Shown here piece by piece: positions 1 to 6,557 of a stretch of DNA of 6,557 nucleotides. The stretch is from an uncultured Rikenella sp. GTDB lineage: Bacteria; Bacteroidota; Bacteroidia; Bacteroidales; Rikenellaceae. Under the pieces are notes generated by a model. It saw only the letters and a program-made list of their open reading frames with translations, searched no databases and was not told the origin of the DNA. A program made the position numbers and the translations under genes. Location of the stretch: NCBI RefSeq assembly GCF_910577125.1, contig NZ_CAJTMN010000104.1, forward strand, positions 1 through 6,557, read 5' to 3'. The stretch's first letter is position 1, and each line of letters starts with the position of its first letter.

Positions 1-51
1 GGCCTCGTCGCCCAAGCCGCGTAGCGGCTTCGGGGGGATGGGCGACAGGCC
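1..51. repeat. Nested inverted repeat (large imperfect hairpin)
   Basis: The two halves pair over about 19 bp. GGCCT (1-5) pairs with AGGCC (47-51), GTCGCCC (7-13) with GGGCGAC (40-46), and AAGCCGC (14-20) with GCGGCTT (24-30) around a 3-nt loop. C6 is a single-base bulge and 31-39 is a 9-nt bulge on the 3' side. There is no T-run on either side, so a simple intrinsic terminator is unlikely. The sequence begins exactly at the window edge, so the structure may extend further left. It could be a structured RNA or another module of the intergenic repeats at 203-516; I do not recognise a family. Confidence 0.6.
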
Positions 52-211
52 GAATAGATCGGAGAATTGGGCGGCACCTGCTGTGCGGGCCGGCGCCAGC
101 GTGGCCGGAAACGAGCCCCGCGAAGTTGCAGGCCTACGCCGGGGGTGGCTCCGGCCCGCGCGCCCCTGCGGGGCGCAGGGTTTCGGCCTTGGGGTTGTGT
201 CCGTGCGCCAT
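52..211. other. GC-rich intergenic stretch, no gene supported
   Basis: I see no credible gene here on either strand. Open frames run through it on the + strand (for example from position 38), but their translations are rich in Arg, Gly, Ala and Pro and match no family I know, as expected for chance frames in very GC-rich DNA. A short perfect hairpin lies at 160-176 (GCGCCCC, loop TGC, GGGGCGC). The stretch sits where cassette 3 sits in the right-hand repeat copy, but it lacks the cassette's conserved blocks. Confidence 0.5.
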
Positions 212-255
212 GGGAAATCCTGTCAAAACGCCCAGGTGCATTTTGACGATTTCCC
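212..255. repeat. Conserved bulged hairpin, left copy
   Basis: GGGAAATC pairs with GATTTCCC and GTCAAAA pairs with TTTTGAC, giving 15 bp. A 2-nt bulge (CT) lies on the 5' arm and a partly paired 12-nt apex closes it. The same structure with the same arms recurs at 6017-6060, where the bulge is CA. It has no terminal T-run, so it is more likely a repeat or protein-recognition structure than a terminator. Confidence 0.75.
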
Positions 256-297
256 TATTAAAGCGGTGGCGCGCGGTGCTTTCAGTCGCCCGCGGCT

Positions 298-334
298 ATT
301 CTTGCCGGATTGGCTCACCGCCAATCGGCAGAAT
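298..334. repeat. Bulged hairpin, sequence-variable module (left)
   Basis: The 5' arm reads ATTC, bulged T, TGCC, bulged G, GATTGG. The 3' arm reads CCAATC, GGCA, GAAT. This gives 14 bp in three helices, with a 7-nt loop. The hairpin at the equivalent place in the right copy (6110-6154) has unrelated arms but the same order of a single T bulge and then a single G bulge on the same arm. Confidence 0.6.
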
Positions 335-425
335 ATGCCTTCTTACGCGGGCGCGCGACTGTCGAGCATTGAACCGGACGGAACTGCCCTACGCGGGCGG
401 TGTCCGGGTGACCCCGACGGGACGG

Positions 426-445
426 AGCGATGCTCACGCATCGCT
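426..445. repeat. Short perfect hairpin inside the left repeat
   Basis: AGCGATGC (426-433) and GCATCGCT (438-445) form a perfect 8-bp stem with a TCAC loop. It lies in the part of the composite repeat that differs between the two copies. There is no T-run. Confidence 0.5.
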
Positions 446-520
446 GCGGCTGTGTCGGCCCAATTGGTAGAGGCTGCCTTGGGGTAGACCCGGCTATTTC
501 GGAGTGCCCGAAGGCACCGT

Positions 521-730
521 TTATTCCGAGAGGCAACGCAACTGAAGACCGTGGCCGCGGCTGAGCACGCTGTTGGGGAGGAGGCTTTGCGAATAGAAAT
601 AGAAGGTCATTCCAGAGGCCCCGCTGACCGTGGAACCCCAGCTGAACCCGTCGTTGCCGATCTCCTTTGCTATGCCTTCCCAGCCCGTCCGTCCGAAGTC
701 GCGGTAGCCCGGGGCGGGGGCGTCCGACAT
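521..730 (-). pseudogene. Cassette 1: promoterless 3' fragment of a FISUMP/fimbrillin-type lectin-like domain
   Basis: The minus-strand frame ends at the TAA at 521-523 and encodes a 65-residue module from PAPGYR to QLRCLSE. Inside are an FSWGST motif, corresponding to the family's WSS signature, and a RGHGLQLRC ending. This is the C-terminal C-type-lectin-like end seen in Bacteroidales FISUMP/DUF1566 and fimbrillin-family surface proteins, whose full proteins are several hundred residues. A stop lies only four codons before the ATG at 728-730, so there is no signal peptide or N-terminal body. The 28-bp 3' block is at 517-544 and the 18-bp 5' block at 702-719. Compared with cassettes 3 and 4 it has four extra codons before the FSW motif. 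Directly after the stop, on the coding strand, lies a 5-bp stem with a TTCG loop (504-517). It is probably a silent cassette or degraded copy; expression as a 69-residue peptide is unlikely. Confidence 0.75.
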
Positions 731-736
731 ACGAAA

Positions 737-755
737 TCGGCCCTATATGGGCCGA
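737..755. promoter_or_regulatory. Short inverted repeat upstream of the DUF4286 gene
   Basis: TCGGCCC (737-743) and GGGCCGA (749-755) form a perfect 7-bp stem around TATAT. It ends 31 nt before the DUF4286 start and lies just upstream of the beginning of cassette 1 on the other strand. It could be an operator, a leader hairpin or a cassette boundary element; the sequence alone does not decide. I saw no convincing Bacteroidetes promoter (TTTG plus TAnnTTTG) in 731-786. Confidence 0.35.
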
Positions 756-786
756 GGCCCTGCAATAAGACAGATTCCGAGATGCC

Positions 787-1104
787 ATGTATATCGTAAA
801 TACCACCTTTATCGTCGAGCCCGCCGTGCATGAACGGTGGTACGACTTGTTTGTGAGGCAGTTCGTGCCCTTTCTGCGCGCCGGCGGATTCGGCGGCGAC
901 GACGCGAGGATGATCTTCACCCGCGTGCTGACCGACCACGGCGATCCGCACTACACCTACTCCTTGCAGGTCGACGTGCCCGACACGGCCGAATACCAGC
1001 GGTTCATGACCGATATGATCGGCGAATACGCCTCGATCACCGGCCCGCTGTTCGGCGAGCAGGCCTTGTATTTTACCTCATTGCTCAAAAAAATAGAAAT
1101 TTGA
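787..1104 (+). CDS. DUF4286 family protein
   Basis: This encodes a 105-residue soluble protein with no signal peptide or membrane segment. It opens with MYIVNTTFIVEPAVHERW, typical of the Bacteroidetes DUF4286 family (conserved N-T-T, then V-E..V-H..W near the N-terminus). It continues with the family-like middle TRVLTDHG..YTYSLQV and a C-terminal FGEQALYFTSLLKKI segment. The length is normal for the family, about 100 residues. The family's biochemical role is unknown to me; its alternating beta strands and helices suggest a small ferredoxin-like fold, which is an inference. The ATG at 787 is chosen because it gives the family's N-terminus. The glycosidase gene begins 23 nt after its stop, so the two are probably co-transcribed, though a functional link is not obvious. 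Confidence 0.85.
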   Translation: MYIVNTTFIVEPAVHERWYDLFVRQFVPFLRAGGFGGDDARMIFTRVLTDHGDPHYTYSLQVDVPDTAEYQRFMTDMIGEYASITGPLFGEQALYFTSLLKKIEI

Positions 1105-1127
1105 CTTTGCGAACCGTAGCCAATCCG

Positions 1128-2732
1128 ATGAAAATGATCCGACCTTTTTCGAATCTGCTGATTCCGACCCTTCTGCTGCTGATGTGCCGCACCGCCTCCG
1201 CGCAACACAAGAGCGAAATACCGGTGCTTGCCGGGGAACACTGGTGGGGCGCTTATACCACTGCCGGCGCCGCGATGCCTTTCGCGGCTGCTGACCGGAG
1301 CTATCGGCTGGGCGCGGATAATCTGGAGAACCAGTCCGCTCCGTTTCTCGTCTCCAGCCTCGGGCGGTATATCTGGAGCGAAGCGCCGTTTACCTTCCGG
1401 TTCGACGGCCGGAAATTCGTGATCGATTCGCCCGTCGGAGACATCCGGGCCGTGAAAGCCGGGAAAACCTTGCGCGAGGCGGTGATTCTCGGGAAAAACG
1501 CCCGCTTCCGCTCCAACGGACAGACCCCGCCCGAACTCTTTTTCAGCCGCCCGCAGTACAACACCTGGATCGAGTTGCAATACGACCAGACTCAGGAGGC
1601 GATCGAACGCTACGCGGACGACATTCTGGCCAACGGCTTTCCGGCCGGAGTGCTGATGGTCGACGACAACTGGCAGCGGTACTACGGCAACTTCGACTTC
1701 AAGGCCGAACGTTTTCCCGATCCGAAAGGGATGATCGACCGGTTGCACGCCAAAGGCTTCAAAGTCATGCTCTGGATATCGCCTTTCGTGAGCCCCGACA
1801 GTCCCGAGTTTCGCGAACTGCAGGCCAAAGGCTATCTTATCCGGGCCAAAGGGACGGACAAAGCCGCGATTATCCCGTGGTGGAACGGTTACAGCGCCTG
1901 TTACGACCTGACCAACCCGGCGGCGTTCGCTCATTTGCAGAGCCGGCTCGAACGCATGCAGCGGGAGTATGGCGTCGACGGCTTCAAGTTCGATGCGGGG
2001 GATACCCGTTTTTATGATTCCGCGACACAGGATTACCACGACCCGGACGCCCGGGCGGTCGATCACCTGCAGCGCTGGGGCGAGCTGGGGAGCCGCTTCC
2101 CGTACAACGAATTCCGTGCCGCGTGGGGATTGCAGGGGCTGCCCCTCGTGCAGCGGCTCGCCGACAAGAACCACAGCTGGGAGGCCTTGCGACGGCTGGT
2201 TCCCGAGATGGTCAACGCCGGGCTGATGGGGTATCCCTACACCTGTCCCGATATGGTCGGAGGCGGTCAGGTGGCCGACTTTTCGGCCGAAGCGCAGGAG
2301 CGGCTGGATCAGGATCTGATCGTCCGGTCGGCCCAGTTGCAGGCCATGATGCCGATGATGCAGTTCTCGGTCGCGCCGTGGCGCGTGCTCGATGCCGAAC
2401 ACCTCGGCTACTGCCGGGCGGCGGCGGAACTGCACGAAAAGCTGGCCTCCTACTTGCTCGAAACCGCCGCACAGGCCGCCAAGACCGGCGAACCGATGGT
2501 GCGGAGCATGGAGTATATGTATCCCAACAAAGGGTTCTGGGACTGCCGCGACCAGTATATGCTGGGGGCGAAATACCTCGTGGCGCCGATGGTGACGGAC
2601 GAAGGCAAGCGGACGGTGCGTCTGCCGCGCGGAACCTGGGTGGACGACGAAGGGAAACGCTTCAAAGGGCCGTTGGTGATGGAGATTTCCGTCCCGCTCG
2701 GCCGCATTCCCTATTACGAGCTGAAACGGTAG
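1128..2732 (+). CDS. Secreted GH31 glycosidase, MYORG-like (probable alpha-galactosidase type)
   Basis: This encodes 534 residues. The N-terminus MKMIRPFSN, a leucine-rich core and TASA|Q is a type I signal peptide with likely cleavage after A25, so the enzyme is exported to the periplasm or beyond. C20 lies after LLLM, a poor lipobox, so a lipoprotein is less likely. A beta-sandwich (about 26-135) precedes a TIM barrel (about 140-450) and a C-terminal beta domain (about 455-534). Barrel motifs are PQYNTW (142-147), VDDNW (178-182), LWISPFV (215-221), PWWNG (250-254), GFKFDAGD (285-292), PDMVGGG (374-380) and QFSVAPWR (412-419). D289 is the probable nucleophile and D346 (LADKN) the probable acid/base. 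Their 57-residue spacing equals that of D463 and D520 in human MYORG as I recall it, and MYORG is reported as an alpha-galactosidase. Substrate specificity is inferred. ATG 1128 is chosen because it starts the signal peptide; ATG 1134 is an alternative. The open frame continues upstream to 837, but that part overlaps DUF4286 in another frame and is not signal-like. Confidence 0.88.
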   Translation: MKMIRPFSNLLIPTLLLLMCRTASAQHKSEIPVLAGEHWWGAYTTAGAAMPFAAADRSYRLGADNLENQSAPFLVSSLGRYIWSEAPFTFRFDGRKFVIDSPVGDIRAVKAGKTLREAVILGKNARFRSNGQTPPELFFSRPQYNTWIELQYDQTQEAIERYADDILANGFPAGVLMVDDNWQRYYGNFDFKAERFPDPKGMIDRLHAKGFKVMLWISPFVSPDSPEFRELQAKGYLIRAKGTDKAAIIPWWNGYSACYDLTNPAAFAHLQSRLERMQREYGVDGFKFDAGDTRFYDSATQDYHDPDARAVDHLQRWGELGSRFPYNEFRAAWGLQGLPLVQRLADKNHSWEALRRLVPEMVNAGLMGYPYTCPDMVGGGQVADFSAEAQERLDQDLIVRSAQLQAMMPMMQFSVAPWRVLDAEHLGYCRAAAELHEKLASYLLETAAQAAKTGEPMVRSMEYMYPNKGFWDCRDQYMLGAKYLVAPMVTDEGKRTVRLPRGTWVDDEGKRFKGPLVMEISVPLGRIPYYELKR

Positions 2733-2756
2733 GGGCCGCCCGGTCCGGATACCACA

Positions 2757-2797
2757 GGAAAAGGGATGTTTGACAAAATGTCAGGCATCCCTTTTTT
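2757..2797 (+). terminator. Intrinsic terminator after the GH31 gene
   Basis: AAAAGGGATG (2759-2768) pairs with CATCCC plus the following T-run (2786-2795). An inner GAC/GTC pair (2772-2774 and 2780-2782) extends the stem, and six Ts follow the final C. It begins about 25 nt after the glycosidase stop and separates the DUF4286-GH31 unit from clpB. Confidence 0.88.
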
Positions 2798-2863
2798 GGC
2801 AGGAAGTTTGCAGGATTTAACGGACAAATAACCGGAAATAATTATAAAATCTATAACACGATT
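2798..2863 (+). promoter_or_regulatory. clpB leader and probable promoter region
   Basis: This 66-nt stretch lies between the terminator and the clpB start. It is strikingly AT-rich (2827-2863 in particular) against GC-rich surroundings, as is usual for Bacteroidetes promoters and leaders. A TTTG at 2807-2810 could be the -33 element, but the expected TAnnTTTG -7 element is not clearly present, so the exact promoter is not assigned. There is no Shine-Dalgarno sequence, which is normal for this phylum. I see no CIRCE inverted repeat. Confidence 0.4.
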
Positions 2864-5455
<2,592 letters not shown>

Positions 5456-5475
5456 ACAGCGTCGAGGTATAAGAG

Positions 5476-5518
5476 AAGCGGGTGCGCAACTGTAACAACA
5501 GTTGCGCACCCGCTTTTT
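5476..5518 (+). terminator. Strong intrinsic terminator after clpB, possibly bidirectional
   Basis: Two perfectly complementary 18-nt arms (5476-5493 and 5498-5515) enclose an AACA loop, and the 3' arm runs into a five-T tract (5514-5518). It begins 20 nt after the clpB stop. The opposite strand has a weaker pyrimidine-rich tail (TTCTCTT), so it may also stop minus-strand transcripts coming through cassettes 3 and 2, which would isolate clpB from the cassette region. Confidence 0.92.
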
Positions 5519-5554
5519 GCGTTTTTGACCGGTTCGTACTTGTCGTTCTTCCGT

Positions 5555-5752
5555 TTATTCCGAGAGGCAACGCAACTGTTGACCGTAGGCCCGGTACGTC
5601 GGGCTGCTGGGGTTGAGTACCGTCGCGTTGAAGTACAAGTACATACCCCGGTAGTGGTCGCCCGAATCGTAGGACGTGGACGACCAGCTGAACCCGCTGC
5701 TGCCGATGCCCCACAACGTACCCGCATTGCCACTGCGGCTGCCCGGGGCGGG
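5555..5752 (-). pseudogene. Cassette 2: promoterless 3' fragment of a FISUMP/fimbrillin-type lectin-like domain
   Basis: The minus-strand frame ends at TAA 5555-5557 and codes for 65 residues from PAPGSR to QLRCLSE, with SGFSWSSTSYD in the middle and NPSSPTYRAYGQQLRC at the end. The 28-bp 3' block is at 5551-5578. The 18-bp 5' block (5736-5753) differs from the other cassettes at 2 of 18 positions, giving PAPGSR in place of PAPGYR. Upstream in frame there are 11 more codons and then a stop at 5783-5785, so no start, signal peptide or N-terminal body exists. Relative to cassettes 3 and 4 it carries four extra codons after the WSS motif, a different site from the insertion in cassette 1. Only 40 nt separate its stop from the clpB terminator. 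It is probably a silent donor segment or remnant. Confidence 0.75.
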
Positions 5753-5803
5753 GTTTTCACTACCAGCCCGGGTTCGAAGTTCTCAATCAGTCGAGGCATC
5801 CGT

Positions 5804-5989
5804 TTATTCCGAGAGGCAACGCAACTGACGACCGTAGGCACGGGTGTCTGTGCTACTGGCGTTGAAACCGTTAGGATAGATATCCAAGAATATGCCGAAA
5901 GTCCCGCTCGTTGTCGACGACCAGTTGTAACCGCTGTAGCCGAAGCCGTCCAGCGTGCCCGTTGATGCGATGCGGTAGCCCGGGGCGGG
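5804..5989 (-). pseudogene. Cassette 3: 3' fragment of a FISUMP/fimbrillin-type lectin-like domain
   Basis: The minus-strand frame ends at TAA 5804-5806 and codes for 61 residues from PAPGYR to QLRCLSE, with GYSGYNWSSTTSG in the middle and a RAYGRQLRC ending. The 28-bp 3' block is at 5800-5827 and the 18-bp 5' block at 5973-5990. It follows cassette 2 in tandem, with a spacer of about 46 bp. Unlike the others its frame stays open upstream through the intergenic hairpin at 6017-6060 to an ATG at 6086-6088, giving a 94-residue frame. That leader (..REIVKM..VLTGFPKG..) is translated repeat DNA with no signal peptide, so I treat it as fortuitous. It has neither of the four-codon insertions of cassettes 1 and 2. 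Confidence 0.75.
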
Positions 5990-6016
5990 GTGTTGGGTGT
6001 TTTCTCGCGCGCCTTT

Positions 6017-6060
6017 GGGAAATCCAGTCAAAACGTGCCAGCACATTTTGACGATTTCCC
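6017..6060. repeat. Conserved bulged hairpin, right copy
   Basis: The arms are the same as at 212-255 (GGGAAATC/GATTTCCC and GTCAAAA/TTTTGAC), with CA as the 2-nt bulge. At the apex GTGC pairs perfectly with GCAC, where the left copy has only a partly pairing GCCC/GTGC. Differences between the two copies are confined to the bulge and apex. Confidence 0.75.
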
Positions 6061-6109
6061 TATTAAGGCGTGGCGCGCGGGTTATCAACGTTTGTTTGAG
6101 TCGCCCGCT

Positions 6110-6154
6110 GGAATTTCATCTCGGTTTTGCTCCCCGCAAAACGAGTGAAATTCC
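6110..6154. repeat. Bulged hairpin, sequence-variable module (right)
   Basis: The 5' arm reads GGAATTTCA, bulged T, CTC, bulged G, GTTTTGC. The 3' arm reads GCAAAAC, GAG, TGAAATTCC. This makes 19 bp with a TCCCC loop. It occupies the same place as the hairpin at 298-334 but shares no arm sequence with it. Confidence 0.65.
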
Positions 6155-6338
6155 TCTTTAAGCGGTGCGGGCGGTGCGTGCCGCACTCCCAATTGGCAGC
6201 CTCTATCCCAACCGGACGGAACTGCCCTCGGGCCGGGCGGGCCCCGCGTGCCCGCGGTGGGCAGATGGCTGTGTCGGCGTGGGGTAGAGGCTGCTTGTTA
6301 GGGTAGACCCGGCCATTTGTGAGTGCGACACGCCCCGT

Positions 6339-6557
6339 TTATTCCGAGAGGCAACGCAACTGAAGACCGGAGGCACGGTAGTACGTGTTGCTGGGATCGA
6401 GATCCTGCGTGCTGAACCACAAGAACCGCCCGCGGATACCGCTCACCGCAGACGACCAACTGTACCCGTTGCCGCCGACGTGGCCCGGCGCGCCCGAGGT
6501 GCCGTGGCGGTAGCCCGGGGCGGGGTACCAGGCAAGCGGGGTTCCCGTACCGGAGGT
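6339..6557 (-). pseudogene. Cassette 4 or 3' end of a gene: FISUMP/fimbrillin-type lectin-like domain, runs off the window
   Basis: The minus-strand frame ends at TAA 6339-6341 and codes for 61 residues from PAPGYR to QLRCLSE, with GGNGYSWSSAVSG in the middle and PSNTYYRASGLQLRC at the end. The 28-bp 3' block is at 6335-6362 and the 18-bp 5' block at 6508-6525. Upstream of PAPGYR the frame stays open to the window edge, adding TSGTGTPLAWY. That resembles the ordinary family sequence before this point, unlike the stops found in cassettes 1 and 2, so this copy may be the end of a complete expressed surface protein lying to the right. It is marked as a fragment only because the rest is outside the window. 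Its downstream flank matches that of cassette 1. Confidence 0.65.

Larger units (their letters stand above)
203..516. repeat. Composite intergenic repeat, left copy
   Basis: This block matches the block at about 6008-6334 in the same orientation, as a patchwork. Shared pieces, in order, are: the bulged hairpin at 212-255; a CTATTAA..GCG..TGGCGCGCGG segment just after it; an AACCGGACGGAACTGCCC segment (about 371-389); GGCTGTGTCGGC (about 447-458); TAGAGGCTGC (468-477); and GGGTAGACCCGGC (about 482-494), followed by ATTT and GAGTGC leading into the end of cassette 1. Between the shared pieces the copies differ in sequence and length, mostly inside hairpins (298-334, 426-445, 504-517). No protein product is supported. 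It resembles a REP/BIME- or MITE-like mosaic repeat, but I cannot name it. Confidence 0.7.
6008..6334. repeat. Composite intergenic repeat, right copy
   Basis: This is the second copy of the block at 203-516, in direct orientation, filling the gap between cassettes 3 and 4. It keeps the bulged hairpin (6017-6060), the following CTATTAAGGCGTGGCGCGCGG, an ACCGGACGGAACTGCCC segment (about 6211-6227), GGCTGTGTCGGC (about 6268-6279), TAGAGGCTGC (6285-6294) and GGGTAGACCCGGC (6300-6312). It adds the hairpin at 6110-6154. It also has a long-range inverted pair, GCAGCCTCTATCCC (6196-6209) with GGGGTAGAGGCTGC (6281-6294), which pairs at 13 of 14 positions with one G-T mismatch. No gene is visible on either strand. 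Confidence 0.7.

Noticed and set aside
38..487. 149-codon + strand open frame in the left repeat region.
   Set aside because: It runs through hairpins of the composite repeat, has skewed shadow-like composition and matches no family; the right repeat copy has no equivalent intact frame.
837..1127. Upstream extension of the glycosidase reading frame to an ATG at 837.
   Set aside because: It overlaps the DUF4286 gene in another frame, its translation is Arg-rich shadow sequence, and a proper signal peptide begins at 1128.
957..2435. Long minus-strand open frame opposite the glycosidase, and similar ones opposite clpB (for example 3791-5509).
   Set aside because: These are antisense shadows of well-supported genes in GC-rich DNA, with His/Arg/Pro-rich translations and no recognisable domain.
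2798..2863. CIRCE/HrcA operator for heat-shock control of clpB.
   Set aside because: No TTAGCACTC-N9-GAGTGCTAA-like inverted repeat is present in the leader.
5486..5578. GCAACTGT in the clpB terminator arm recurring in the nearby 28-bp cassette block (GCAACTG).
   Set aside because: The match is only about 8 bases, is needed for perfect pairing in the terminator, and is best explained by chance.
5765..5800. GGTTCGAA near 5771, resembling a tRNA T-loop.
   Set aside because: The bases on either side do not form a T-stem, and no anticodon or D arm, or acceptor stem, can be built around it.
5991..6334. Integron attC site between cassettes 3 and 4.
   Set aside because: The bulged hairpins are reminiscent, but the GTTRRRY/RYYYAAC core boxes are not evident, no such hairpin separates cassettes 2 and 3, and no integrase is present.
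5551..6525. CRISPR array, because of a repeated 28-bp element.
   Set aside because: Copies are 250-5000 bp apart at irregular spacing and form the coding 3' end of a protein domain; there are no short uniform spacers or cas genes.

Overview
The window looks like chromosomal DNA from a GC-rich member of the Bacteroidota. Order Bacteroidales is likely, and an Alistipes/Rikenellaceae-type genome is my best guess. This rests on family recognition (a DUF4286 protein, a fimbrillin/FISUMP-type C-terminal domain, a Bacteroidetes-style ClpB), on GC-rich codon use, and on AT-rich start regions without a clear Shine-Dalgarno sequence. No database search was run.

The centre is ordinary chromosome, all on the + strand. 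It holds a small DUF4286 protein (787-1104), a secreted GH31 glycosidase of the MYORG-like alpha-galactosidase type (1128-2732), a strong intrinsic terminator (2757-2797), and the disaggregase gene clpB (2864-5455), closed by an 18-bp perfect-stem terminator (5476-5518). DUF4286 and GH31 are 23 nt apart and probably co-transcribed; clpB is a separate unit.

The flanks are unusual. Four promoterless minus-strand gene fragments lie at 521-730, 5555-5752, 5804-5989 and 6339-6557. Each encodes only the last 61-65 residues of a lectin-like FISUMP/DUF1566/fimbrillin-type surface domain. Each starts at a conserved PAPG(Y/S)R block and ends in QLRCLSE-stop. The ends are nearly invariant in DNA: a 28-bp block spanning the stop codon is identical in all four, and an 18-bp block at the start is identical in three. 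The roughly 150-bp middle differs strongly and includes four-codon insertions. This constant-variable-constant layout is what a reservoir of silent cassettes for an expressed surface protein would look like. The expressed partner and any recombinase or reverse transcriptase are not in the window.

The spaces next to the cassettes carry a second, composite intergenic repeat (about 203-516 and 6008-6334, direct orientation). It has a conserved bulged hairpin, then a second hairpin whose sequence differs completely between copies while its architecture is kept, then a conserved tail running into a cassette end. Positions 1-211 are GC-rich, contain a nested inverted repeat, and hold no gene I can support.
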